Positions 8,260-15,754 of a DNA stretch of 20,938 nt are shown here, piece by piece. This DNA is from JAOUEE01 sp051011595 (GTDB lineage Bacteria > Actinomycetota > Acidimicrobiia > Acidimicrobiales > SHLQ01), in contig JBPCTQ010000396.1 in the NCBI GenBank assembly GCA_051011595.1, positions 1-20,938 of the forward strand, written 5' to 3'. The notes below the pieces were generated by a model. That model searched no databases and was not told where the DNA came from. It worked only from the letters and a program-made list of their open reading frames with translations. The position numbers were made by a program, and so were the translations under genes. Within the stretch, counting starts at the first letter, position 1. Each line of letters opens with the position of its first letter.

Positions 8260-10208
8260 TGGTCGCTCGATTCGTCTTCGTCGTCTATCACCATCAACAA
8301 CACGTCCTTCTCCACCTGATCGCCGACGGCGACCCGGATCTCGGCCACCGTGCCGGCCTCGGCCGCCCGGAGATGGTTCTCCATCTTCATCGCCTCGAGC
8401 ACCGCCACCACGTCTCCGGCCGCGACGGCGTCTCCGACCGCCACGCGCAACTCGATGACCTTGCCGGGCATGGGGGCAGCCACGGCGCCGCCGGGGAGAT
8501 CGGGTTCGGGGACCGCGAACCGGGGAATCAGGGTGAAGGTGACCCCGCCGCCGGCCCCGGTGAGATGAATCCGGTCGCCCGACCGATCGACACGTACTGT
8601 GCGGCGCCGGCCCCGGATCTCGACGTCGATCTCGGTGGCCGAACGACGGTGGATGTGGGCCAGACCCTCGTCGCCGTGCACACCCAGGGCGAACGAGCCG
8701 TCGCGGCGGTGGCGATAGTGCACCGTGAGGTGCTGGTCGCCTCGAGCCAGCTCGATACGTTCGGCCGGCAGCCGTCCGATGCGCCACGCCCCAGGGAGCG
8801 ACTTCAGCACGGTGGCGTCGTCGCGGTTGGTGCCGTGGATCCACAACATGGCCGCCACGGCCAACCGTTCGGTTTCGGCGTCGTCGACCGGCCGCATCGG
8901 TTCCGGCGCCACCCGTTCGATGAAGTCGGTGGTGGTGTCACCGGCGAGGAAGGCTTCGGAGCGCAACACCGAGCTGAGGAAGTCGCGGTTGGTCACCACA
9001 CCGCCGATGTGGAGTCGTTCGAGGGCCAACGCCAACGTGCCGGCCGCCTCGTTGCGGGTGCGGCCGGTGGCGATCACCTTGGCGATCATGGGATCGAAGG
9101 CCGTGCCGATGATCGATCCCGGTCCGACGCCGGTGTCCCATCGCACGGCCGGATGGGCGGCCGGTTCGAAGGCGTCGAGTGTGCCTGTGGCCGGCAGGAA
9201 CTCGTTGGCCGGATCTTCGGCGTACAACCGGGCCTCGACGGCGTGGCCGTCGAACGTGATGTCGGACTGCGTGTACCCGAGTGGGTCGCCCTGGGCCAGG
9301 CGAAGCTGTTCGCGAACCAGATCGATGCCGGTGACGGCTTCGGTGACGGGGTGTTCGACCTGGAGTCGGGTGTTCACTTCGAGGAAGGCGAACTCGCCGC
9401 TGTTGTCGTCGACCAGGAACTCGACGGTGCCGGCCGACTGGTAGTCGATCGCGGCGGCCAGGCGCAGCGCGGCGTCGCCCATACTCGAGCGCAACTCCGG
9501 ACCGACGAAGGGGGAGGGTGATTCCTCGATCACCTTCTGATGCCGTCGCTGGATGCTGCATTCGCGCTCACCGAGGTGCACCAGGGTGCCGTGCTGATCT
9601 CCTAGGACTTGGATCTCGACGTGTCGGGACCGGGCCACGTACCGCTCGGCGAAGACACGATCGTCGCCGAACCCGGCCAGGGCTTCGCGTTGGGCGGAGG
9701 CGACGGCGTCGGGCAGGTCAGCGGGGGACGTCACTATCCGCATGCCCTTGCCGCCGCCTCCGGCGGCCGCCTTGATCAGCAGCGGATAGCCGACGGCGTC
9801 GAAGCCGTCGGGGTCGTCGCTCGATTCCAGCACGGGCACGCCCGCGCCGACGGCGAGCTCCTTGGCGGCGATCTTGTCGCCCATGGCGCTGATGGCTTCG
9901 GCCGAAGGGCCCACCCAGGCGAGCCCGGCGCTGGAGACGGCGGCGGCAAAGGCCGCGTTCTCGGCCAGGAATCCATACCCGGGGTGAACGGCACCGCTGC
10001 TCGTGCTCAGCGCGGCGGCAACGATGGCATCGGCGTCGAGATAGCTGTCGATCCGGACCGCTTCGTCGGCGTCAGCGATGAACAGCGAACCGGCATCGGC
10101 GTCGGTGAACACGGCAACCGTGCGAAGTCCCATGCTCTGAGCGCTGCGGAAGATGCGCCGGGCGATCTCGCCTCGATTGGCGACGAGGAGTGTGTGGAAT
10201 CGACTCAC
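8256..10208 (-). CDS. accA: Acyl-CoA carboxylase alpha subunit: biotin carboxylase plus biotin carrier domain
   Basis: The protein (650 residues) uses ATP and bicarbonate to carboxylate its own biotin, then hands the carboxyl group to the beta subunit. In order it has the biotin carboxylase N-domain (from VSRFHTLLVANRGEIARRIF), an ATP-grasp domain (about 115-320, including the glycine loop KAAAGGGGKGMR and ECSIQRRHQKVIEE), a biotin carboxylase C-domain to about 440, a middle region, and a C-terminal carrier domain with biotinyl Lys608 in EAMKMEN. The start is GTG 10208, which overlaps the beta-subunit stop by four bases; the 21 codons before it in the open frame lack family character. The acyl-CoA substrate is not visible; the neighbouring AtuA-like gene makes a geranyl-, methylcrotonyl- or similar branched acyl-CoA more likely than acetyl-CoA. 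The symbol follows actinobacterial use. Confidence 0.92.
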   Translation of the reverse strand: MSRFHTLLVANRGEIARRIFRSAQSMGLRTVAVFTDADAGSLFIADADEAVRIDSYLDADAIVAAALSTSSGAVHPGYGFLAENAAFAAAVSSAGLAWVGPSAEAISAMGDKIAAKELAVGAGVPVLESSDDPDGFDAVGYPLLIKAAAGGGGKGMRIVTSPADLPDAVASAQREALAGFGDDRVFAERYVARSRHVEIQVLGDQHGTLVHLGERECSIQRRHQKVIEESPSPFVGPELRSSMGDAALRLAAAIDYQSAGTVEFLVDDNSGEFAFLEVNTRLQVEHPVTEAVTGIDLVREQLRLAQGDPLGYTQSDITFDGHAVEARLYAEDPANEFLPATGTLDAFEPAAHPAVRWDTGVGPGSIIGTAFDPMIAKVIATGRTRNEAAGTLALALERLHIGGVVTNRDFLSSVLRSEAFLAGDTTTDFIERVAPEPMRPVDDAETERLAVAAMLWIHGTNRDDATVLKSLPGAWRIGRLPAERIELARGDQHLTVHYRHRRDGSFALGVHGDEGLAHIHRRSATEIDVEIRGRRRTVRVDRSGDRIHLTGAGGGVTFTLIPRFAVPEPDLPGGAVAAPMPGKVIELRVAVGDAVAAGDVVAVLEAMKMENHLRAAEAGTVAEIRVAVGDQVEKDVLLMVIDDEDESSDQ

Positions 10209-11851
10209 AGCCGGAACACCCCGTAGCCGTCGGCCCCCTCGATGGGACGGTTGCGCACGACCGACAGGCACATCCCCAGCACGTCACGGGTGTCGCGTGG
10301 ATCGAGTATGCCGTCGTCGGCGATGGCGCCCGACGCCCGTAGCGCCAGCGAACCCTGCTCCTGGATCATTTCCACCTGGGCAACGGTTTCGGCATCCTCG
10401 GCTTCGTCGAACGGTATGCCGGCCCGTTCGGCCTGACCTCGGCGGACCTGCGACATGACCCCGGCAATCTGTTTGGGCCCCATCACCGCGATCTTGGCGG
10501 TGGGCCACAGGAACGTGAATCGATTCCCGAACGAACGGCCCGACATGCCGTAGGTGCCGGCCCCGTACGACGACCCGATGGTGACGGTGAGATGCGGAAC
10601 GGTGGAGTTGCTCACCGCGTTGATCATCTGCGAACCCTTCTTGATGATGCCGTCGGCTTCGAAGTCGCGCCCGACCATGAAGCCGGTGATGTTCTGCAGG
10701 AACAGAAGCGGCACGTCGATCTGGTTGCACAGCTGGATGAAGTGGGCGGCCTTCTGGGCGGCGTCGGGGTAGATCACCCCGTTGTTACCCAGGATGCCGA
10801 TCGGGTACCCGTGGATGGACGACCAGCCGCACACCATCGTGGAGCCCCAGCGGGGTTTGAAGTCCTCGAAGCGTGAGCCATCGGTGATGCGGGCGATGAC
10901 GTCACGCACATCGACGGGTTTCACCAGATCGCGGCTCACGATCCCCAGCAGCTCGTCGCTGTCGTAGACCGGCGGATCCGGGTCGAAACGGGGTTCGGGC
11001 CCCGGCTTTCGCCAGTTCAGGTGCGAAACCACCTCACGGCACAGTCGCAAGGCATCCATCTCGTTCTCGGCGAAGTAGTCGCCGCCGCCCGACACCGTGG
11101 TGTGCATCTCGGCGCCACCGAGGGTCTCGTCGTCGGATTCCTCGCCGGTGGCCATCTTCACCAGCGGGGGACCGGCGAGGAACATCTTCGATTGCTCCTT
11201 CACCATGATGGTGTAGTCGGACAGGCCGGGTTGGTAGGCGCCGCCGGCCGTGGACGAACCGAACACCACACACACGGTGGGGATCTCCATCTTGGAGAGC
11301 TCGATCATCTCGTAGAAGAAGCGGCCGGTCTGGGCGAAGTGGTCGACCTGGGACCGTCGACGTTTCTCGCCGCCGCCGGTCTCGACCCGCAGATCGCCTC
11401 CCGCCGATTCGACGAAACTCACATAAGGCAGGCGGTTGTCTCGGGCGATCTCGATGGCCCGCATCCACTTCTTGGCCGCGTAGGGCGTGAGTGCCCCGGC
11501 CAGGACCGTGGGATCGTTGCCCATGATCACGCACTCGGTGCCGGCGATGACACCGATGCCCACGACCATGCCCCCACCCATGACGTAGTCGGACTGGTAC
11601 GCCGCCAGCGGGCTGATCTCGAGGAAGGGGCTGTCGGGGTCGAGCACGTTGGCGATGCGCTCCCGGATGGGGAGCTTGCCCCGGGATCGCAGGCGCTCCA
11701 TGCGTTCGGGGCCACCACCGGCTTCGGCCTCGTCGAGGAGCTCCTCGATCTCGGCCAGCTGTTCCAGCATGTCGGAACGGTTCTGCAGGAACTGCGCCTC
11801 GCCGGGGTCGAGCAGCGAGCGCACGGGCGGGGACAGCAGTGATCGGGTCAT
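10205..11851 (-). CDS. accD: Acyl-CoA carboxylase beta subunit (carboxyltransferase)
   Basis: This 548-residue carboxyltransferase moves the carboxyl group from biotin to an acyl-CoA. It has both crotonase-like halves. The N-terminal half includes FVESAGGDLR, SSTAGGAYQPGLSDYTIM and FLAGPPLVKMATGE. The C-terminal half includes GNNGVIYPDAAQKAAHFI, LFLQNITGFMVG, and SYGAGTYGMSGRSF. The wording is closest to the methylcrotonyl-CoA carboxylase beta type. I chose ATG 11851 (MTRSLLSPP) over the upstream limit at 11947 because a clear promoter with its -10 at 11860-11865 lies between them and the extra residues are not conserved. It is the first gene of a five-gene operon with the biotin subunit, the AtuA-like protein, TetR and TIGR03084. 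Substrate remains open. Confidence 0.91.
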   Translation of the reverse strand: MTRSLLSPPVRSLLDPGEAQFLQNRSDMLEQLAEIEELLDEAEAGGGPERMERLRSRGKLPIRERIANVLDPDSPFLEISPLAAYQSDYVMGGGMVVGIGVIAGTECVIMGNDPTVLAGALTPYAAKKWMRAIEIARDNRLPYVSFVESAGGDLRVETGGGEKRRRSQVDHFAQTGRFFYEMIELSKMEIPTVCVVFGSSTAGGAYQPGLSDYTIMVKEQSKMFLAGPPLVKMATGEESDDETLGGAEMHTTVSGGGDYFAENEMDALRLCREVVSHLNWRKPGPEPRFDPDPPVYDSDELLGIVSRDLVKPVDVRDVIARITDGSRFEDFKPRWGSTMVCGWSSIHGYPIGILGNNGVIYPDAAQKAAHFIQLCNQIDVPLLFLQNITGFMVGRDFEADGIIKKGSQMINAVSNSTVPHLTVTIGSSYGAGTYGMSGRSFGNRFTFLWPTAKIAVMGPKQIAGVMSQVRRGQAERAGIPFDEAEDAETVAQVEMIQEQGSLALRASGAIADDGILDPRDTRDVLGMCLSVVRNRPIEGADGYGVFRL

Positions 11852-11859
11852 CGGCGGCG

Positions 11860-11889
11860 ACAGTAGATGCGGTAATCCGGGCCCGTCAA
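11860..11889 (-). promoter_or_regulatory. Strong candidate sigma-70-type promoter of the carboxylase operon, near-leaderless
   Basis: On the minus strand TTGACG (11889-11884) and TACTGT (11865-11860) are separated by 18 bases, both close to consensus. The -10 ends 8 bases before the ATG at 11851, so transcription should begin at or within a base or two of the start codon. No Shine-Dalgarno sequence fits in that space, in keeping with leaderless translation, which is common in actinobacteria. Confidence 0.65.
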
Positions 11890-11906
11890 TCTTATCCTTG
11901 GCCCGG
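11877..11906. promoter_or_regulatory. Inverted repeat around the -35, candidate TetR operator
   Basis: CCGGGCC (11877-11883) and GGCCCGG (11900-11906) form a perfect 7-bp dyad with a 16-base centre that contains the -35 of the carboxylase operon promoter. A repressor bound here would block RNA polymerase, and the operon encodes a TetR protein. GC-rich palindromes occur often by chance in such DNA, so this is tentative. Confidence 0.35.
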
Positions 11907-11999
11907 GTTCCGGGTGGTTGCCGTCGAGTGGAGTAGCGATCGATCAAGACTCGAGAATTCGCGACGTTTCTTCACGGATTCCTCATCACCATCCGTCAC

Positions 12000-12027
12000 A
12001 GTGGGAACCGTGCAATCGATTCCCACT
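12000..12027. promoter_or_regulatory. Perfect 8-bp inverted repeat at the start of the DUF1800 gene
   Basis: AGTGGGAA (12000-12007) and TTCCCACT (12020-12027) are perfect reverse complements around a 12-base centre. The left arm contains the likely GTG start at 12001 and the centre contains the alternative GTG at 12010. It may be a protein-binding dyad or an mRNA hairpin that covers the start region. Confidence 0.45.
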
Positions 12028-13281
12028 TCGGAGACCAGAGCCTGGTTGGCCCGCCGCGCCGGCTTCGGCTTCGTCCCCGGCGAGCAGGATGCCACCACCA
12101 CGACATCGGTACTACTCGATCGGCTGACCGAACCCGACCGAACCGGTGTGGCGGTCGCAGCGCCGATCTTCGGTGGCCTCCCGGTCTCGCTGCGCACAAA
12201 CGACCTGGGAGAGGAAGGACCGCCACTGCTCGAGTCTTGGATCACCCACCAGGCGGAGACGCCGAGGCCTCTCGAAGACGTGATGACCTTCTTCTGGCAC
12301 GACCACTTCGCCGTGTCGATCGCCGCCGTTCCCAGCACTCAACTGCTCGGCGATCACCTGGAGTTGCTGCGGCGGAACTGTCTGGGCAACTTCCGCACGT
12401 TGTTGCGAGCGGTGGCCATCGATGCGGCGATGCTGGTGTTCCTCAACGGAGCGAGCAGCAAAGGCGACAGCCCCAACGAGAACTTCGGGCGCGAGTTGCT
12501 CGAGCTCTACGGGTTGGGAGTGGGGAACTATTCCGAAACCGACGTGCAGGCGGCCGCCGTCGCTCTGACCGGGTGGACGATCGAGCGCAACACGGGCGAG
12601 GTGTCGTTCGCGCCGTTCCGTCACGACGACACACCGCAAGTCTTCCTCTCAACGCGAGGAGTGCACGACCTCGACACGGTCATCGATGCGGTGGTCGAAC
12701 ACCCGTCGTGCCCCACCTTCATCGCCCGTAAGGTCGCCGAAGCGCTGCTGGGCCCACCGGTGAGCGATGCCGTGGTCGCCGAACTGGCCGACGTCTTCGA
12801 ATCCAACGACCTGGAGATCGCCCCGCTCGTGCGAGCGACCCTCGAGGCAGGTCTGGACGGCGAGCAACGCTCGTTCGGTCGGAGTCCCGTGCACCTGTTG
12901 AGCTCGGCGCTCCGGGTCACCGGTGCCAGGCCTGCCGCCAATCGCATCCTGGCGCTGCTGCAGGGAGCTGGACAGGTGCCGGGCAATCCCCCGAACGTGG
13001 GTGGGTATCCCTCCGGCGACGCCTGGTTCGTGGCCTCGACGGTGGCCGCTCGCTTCAGCCTGGCTTCGGAAGTGGCCAACAACACGGCCGACGATGCCGC
13101 GGTGATGACCCTGGTGGCCGAACGCGACTGGGTGGCACTGGCCGCCCAGCTCGCCCTGCCCCAGGGTTTCGAGCCGGCGACCATCGACGCTCTGCAGCGC
13201 CACGCCGGCGGGCTCGATCAGCAGCCCGACCGGGCCCTGCTGGCGCTGGCTCTGGCCTCACCCGACATGGCGGTGCGGTGA
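12001..13281 (+). CDS. DUF1800 family protein
   Basis: DUF1800 proteins are large, mostly helical bacterial proteins of unknown biochemical role, nearly always next to a DUF1501 gene, as here. Family marks include ETRAWLARRAGFG at the N-terminus, MTFFWHDHFAVS, NENFGRELLELYGLGVGNYSE followed by AAAVALTGW, PNVGGYPSGDAWF, and an FIARKVAEALLG block. With GTG 12001 the product has 426 residues; GTG 12010, three codons later, is equally possible, since no clear Shine-Dalgarno sequence is present. A weak CACCAT hexamer ends 8 bases before GTG 12001. The open frame continues upstream to 11839 but that part is not family-like. No signal peptide is seen. The stop shares bases with the DUF1501 start (GTGATG), so the two are co-translated. 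Confidence 0.85.
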   Translation: MGTVQSIPTSETRAWLARRAGFGFVPGEQDATTTTSVLLDRLTEPDRTGVAVAAPIFGGLPVSLRTNDLGEEGPPLLESWITHQAETPRPLEDVMTFFWHDHFAVSIAAVPSTQLLGDHLELLRRNCLGNFRTLLRAVAIDAAMLVFLNGASSKGDSPNENFGRELLELYGLGVGNYSETDVQAAAVALTGWTIERNTGEVSFAPFRHDDTPQVFLSTRGVHDLDTVIDAVVEHPSCPTFIARKVAEALLGPPVSDAVVAELADVFESNDLEIAPLVRATLEAGLDGEQRSFGRSPVHLLSSALRVTGARPAANRILALLQGAGQVPGNPPNVGGYPSGDAWFVASTVAARFSLASEVANNTADDAAVMTLVAERDWVALAAQLALPQGFEPATIDALQRHAGGLDQQPDRALLALALASPDMAVR

Positions 13282-14588
13282 TGGCGGGCCTGTCGCGACG
13301 CCACTTCCTCGTCGGCGGCTCGGCCGCGGCCGCAACCGGGGCCGGAGCGTGGGCGCTGTCGAACCGGGATACGGAGACGGCACTCGGCGGACTGGAGTCG
13401 CCCGAGCCCTCGACGACGTCGTCGCCCGCCTCATCCACGACCGTCGCACCCACCACCACCACCACCACCGTCGCTCCGGAGGTCACCGACCGGGTGCTGG
13501 TCGTCCTCCAGCTGGGCGGAGGCAACGACGGCCTCAACACCCTGGTGCCCGATCGCGGTCGGTATCGGGACACGCGGGCCGGGCTGAGTATCCCCGAGGC
13601 CGACGTGGTGTCGCTCGGCGATGGCGTCGGCTATGGCGTCCATCCGGCCCTCGAACCGTTGTTGCCGTTCTGGGAGAGCCAACGCCTGGCCTTCGTGCAG
13701 GGTGTGGGGTTCGCCGAGCAGAGCCGCTCCCATTTCGATGCCACCGACTACTGGTGGGCAGCCCAGCCCCGTGGTTCGGCCACCACCGGTTGGTTGGGCC
13801 GCTGGATCGACGAGGCGGTCGACGATCCCGATCCGTTGACCGCCGTCGCTTTCGGTTCCGGCGCTCCGGCGTTGCTGGGAGAACGAACCCAGTCGACCCT
13901 GGTGCGGTCACCAGAGCGGTTCCAGCTGCTGTCGCCGCGTGCGTCTGACCAGGCCACGGTGGTCAACGCCTTCTTGTCGATGAGCGATCCGTTGTCGACG
14001 GACCCCGCGCTGGCCCGTGCCCAACTCTCGATCGGCCCGTCGGTGGAGGCGGTGGAGGCACTGGCCGCGGCCACCGGATCGGCGTCGGCCGGAGTCGGTT
14101 CCGCTCTGGGAGCCGAGACCGCGGTGGCCGGCCTGCAGGCGTCGGCCGGAGTGATCGAGCAGAACCCGTCCAATCGAGTGGTGATCGTGGGAGTCAACGG
14201 ATTCGACACCCACGCCAATCAGCTGGCCACTCATGCTGGGCTGCTGGCCGATGTGGCCGAAGGTGTGGTGGCGTTCTTCGAGCGACTGGAGCAGTCCGGC
14301 AATGCCGACCGGGTGGTGCTGATGACGACCAGCGAGTTCGGCCGTCGGGTGGCGCCCAACGGGTCGGCCGGAACCGATCACGGCACCGCTGGGCTGCAGT
14401 TCATCGTGGGCTCGGAGGTCGCCGGCGGCCAGGTGGTGGGCGACCTCGACCTGGGCGGCCTGGTTGACGGCGACGTCCCCATCACGGTGGACACTCGTTC
14501 GTACTACGCGGCCGGCCTGTCCTGGTTGGGTGGACCCGTCGAGGAGATCCTCGACGGCGCCAGCGCCGACGATCTGGGTCTCATCTGA
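13281..14588 (+). CDS. DUF1501 family protein with Tat signal
   Basis: This is a secreted protein of the DUF1501 family, which has an alkaline-phosphatase/sulfatase-like fold. The N-terminus MAGLSRRHFLVGG is a twin-arginine (Tat) signal with Arg6-Arg7, followed by an Ala/Gly-rich hydrophobic core and a Thr/Pro/Ser-rich linker to about residue 70. The family core then follows: VLVVLQLGGGNDGLNTLVP, HPALEPLLPFW, FAEQSRSHFDATDYW, GFDTHANQ near residue 307, and TTSEFGRRVAPNGSAGTDHG. The His/Asp residues in these blocks are probable metal ligands. Start is ATG 13281 (one base of overlap with DUF1800) or GTG 13278 (four bases). Length, 435 residues, is normal. Export through Tat suggests that it folds, perhaps with a metal, before crossing the membrane. 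Substrate is unknown. Confidence 0.87.
   Translation: MAGLSRRHFLVGGSAAAATGAGAWALSNRDTETALGGLESPEPSTTSSPASSTTVAPTTTTTTVAPEVTDRVLVVLQLGGGNDGLNTLVPDRGRYRDTRAGLSIPEADVVSLGDGVGYGVHPALEPLLPFWESQRLAFVQGVGFAEQSRSHFDATDYWWAAQPRGSATTGWLGRWIDEAVDDPDPLTAVAFGSGAPALLGERTQSTLVRSPERFQLLSPRASDQATVVNAFLSMSDPLSTDPALARAQLSIGPSVEAVEALAAATGSASAGVGSALGAETAVAGLQASAGVIEQNPSNRVVIVGVNGFDTHANQLATHAGLLADVAEGVVAFFERLEQSGNADRVVLMTTSEFGRRVAPNGSAGTDHGTAGLQFIVGSEVAGGQVVGDLDLGGLVDGDVPITVDTRSYYAAGLSWLGGPVEEILDGASADDLGLI
13452..13469 (+). repeat. (ACC)6 trinucleotide run in the DUF1501 linker
   Basis: Six perfect ACC codons encode six threonines in the linker between the Tat signal and the folded domain. Length changes would stay in frame and only alter linker length. 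Confidence 0.85.
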
Positions 14589-14621
14589 CGGCGGAGGAGC
14601 CGGCTCGACGGCCCGGACGAG

Positions 14622-15521
14622 TCAGTTCTGAAGGGGAAACACGGCGTCGCCGATGGACTCCAGCAGCTCGGTCCAGTCCTCCGGCGGGGAGAACGGGTGG
14701 AGTACGAACTTCGAGAAGCCGACCTCGATGAAGCGCTCCATCAGCTCGGTTGCTCCGGCTGGGCTCGACGCCACGATGTCGGCGGGGTCGGCATCGGGCT
14801 GGCGGCGATGGACGAACTCCATGACGGCCGGCGGTAGATCACCGTCGAGGTAGGGGATGAGCACTCCGTAGTGTTCGTCCTCGATCTCGCGATCGTGTTC
14901 GGCGGCGGTGGCCTCGACGATGGCCTTGCCCCGGGCGGCCCCGGCCGGCGTGATGAAACTCGGCAACCAGCCATCGCTGAGCCGCCCCACCCGGCGCAGC
15001 TCGGCGTCGCTGGCGCCGCCGAGCCACACGTCGAGTGGTTGTTGAACGGGTTTGGGGAGCAGGCGAACCTCATCGAAGGAGAACCGGTCGCCTTGGTGGG
15101 TCACCACGTCCTCGTCGGTCGACCACAGTCGACGCATCAGGGGCAGCGCCTCGTCGAACCACGCCGCCCGTTCCTTGCGATGTACACCGAAGGCCTGATG
15201 CTCGGCAGAGTTGGCGATACCGAGGCCGAAGGCGGGCAGGGCTCGGCCCTTCGACAACACGTCGAGGCTGGCGATGGCTTTGGCCAACAGCACCGGGTTG
15301 CGCCCGGGCAGCACCATCACGCTGGCCCCGACCTTGAGTTTGTCGGTTCGGGCCGCGGCCCAGGTCATGGCCACCATGGGATCGAACGTCGGTGAGTTGG
15401 CCCGCTCGGACACCCACAACGAGTCGAACCCGATGCGGTCGAGCTCGTCGACCACCACGGTGAACGACTCATGGTCGAGGCCCACCGAACCACCCAACCC
15501 GAATCCGACTCGTACCTTCAT
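14622..15521 (-). CDS. LLM-class flavin-dependent (probably F420) oxidoreductase
   Basis: The 299-residue product is a luciferase-like TIM-barrel oxidoreductase using F420 or FMN. It shows MKVRVGFGLGG at the start, FDSLWVSERANSPTFDPMVAMTWAAARTDKLKVG in pieces typical of the family, VLPGRNPVLLAKAIASLDVLSKGR, and GIANSAEHQAFG, then LDVWLGGASDAELRRVGRLSDGW. Actinobacterial members mostly use F420; the substrate is unknown. ATG 15521 is preceded by GGGGGG at a ribosome-binding distance; the longer frame to 15659 runs through strong hairpins and has no family character. It is convergent with the DUF1501 gene, 33 bases away, with a GAGCCGGCTC palindrome between them. Upstream lies a 226-base hairpin-rich leader. 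Confidence 0.88.
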   Translation of the reverse strand: MKVRVGFGLGGSVGLDHESFTVVVDELDRIGFDSLWVSERANSPTFDPMVAMTWAAARTDKLKVGASVMVLPGRNPVLLAKAIASLDVLSKGRALPAFGLGIANSAEHQAFGVHRKERAAWFDEALPLMRRLWSTDEDVVTHQGDRFSFDEVRLLPKPVQQPLDVWLGGASDAELRRVGRLSDGWLPSFITPAGAARGKAIVEATAAEHDREIEDEHYGVLIPYLDGDLPPAVMEFVHRRQPDADPADIVASSPAGATELMERFIEVGFSKFVLHPFSPPEDWTELLESIGDAVFPLQN

Positions 15522-15545
15522 CAGCCCCCCGAACAAGACGCCGTC

Positions 15546-15592
15546 TTCTGGTCGTGTGATGACACTCCCCGCGTGTCGTGGCACGACCAGAA
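15546..15592. other. Long nested hairpin upstream of the LLM oxidoreductase gene
   Basis: TTCTGGTCGTG (15546-15556) pairs perfectly with CACGACCAGAA (15582-15592), 11 bp. Inside the 25-base loop GACAC (15561-15565) pairs with GTGTC (15573-15577). The outer arm also overlaps a competing palindrome AAGACG-C-CGTCTT at 15535-15547. It lies 25 bases upstream of the minus-strand ATG at 15521. It could be an attenuator, a terminator without a T-run, or a protein-binding dyad. Confidence 0.6.
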
Positions 15593-15626
15593 CGCCGAGG
15601 GTGATGGCTAGTAGTGGGCGGATGGC

Positions 15627-15661
15627 CCGTGCGACGAGGTGGCTTGCACCCCGTCGCACGG
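15627..15661. other. Second strong hairpin in the same gap
   Basis: CCGTGCGACG (15627-15636) pairs perfectly with CGTCGCACGG (15652-15661), 10 bp; after one mismatch GGTG (15638-15641) pairs with CACC (15647-15650) around a 5-base loop. A smaller hairpin, CGACC/GGTCG with a 4-base loop, follows at 15682-15695. No T-run follows on either strand. Confidence 0.6.
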
Positions 15662-15738
15662 TTACTCCGCCCGCTCGCGCTCGACCCAGGGGTCGGGGCG
15701 ACCGGCGTCAATCCTCGCGGCGGGTTGCCCAGTCGCGC

Positions 15739-15754
15739 AAAACGGGCTCAGCCC
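15739..15754 (-). terminator. Short hairpin plus T4 spanning the stop codon of the thioredoxin-fold gene
   Basis: On the minus strand GGGC-TGA-GCCC places the stop codon in the loop of a 4-bp stem, followed by G and then TTTT. The stem is short, so termination may be weak. Confidence 0.35.

Noticed and set aside
8260..8844. N-terminal extension of the AtuA-like gene by 195 codons
   Set aside because: It is arginine-rich low-complexity sequence that overlaps the biotin carrier domain; GTG 8259 overlaps the upstream stop by four bases and begins the family domain.
13441..13475. Phase-variable repeat in DUF1501
   Set aside because: The (ACC)6 run is a multiple of three, so length changes would not switch the frame; it looks like a normal Thr linker.
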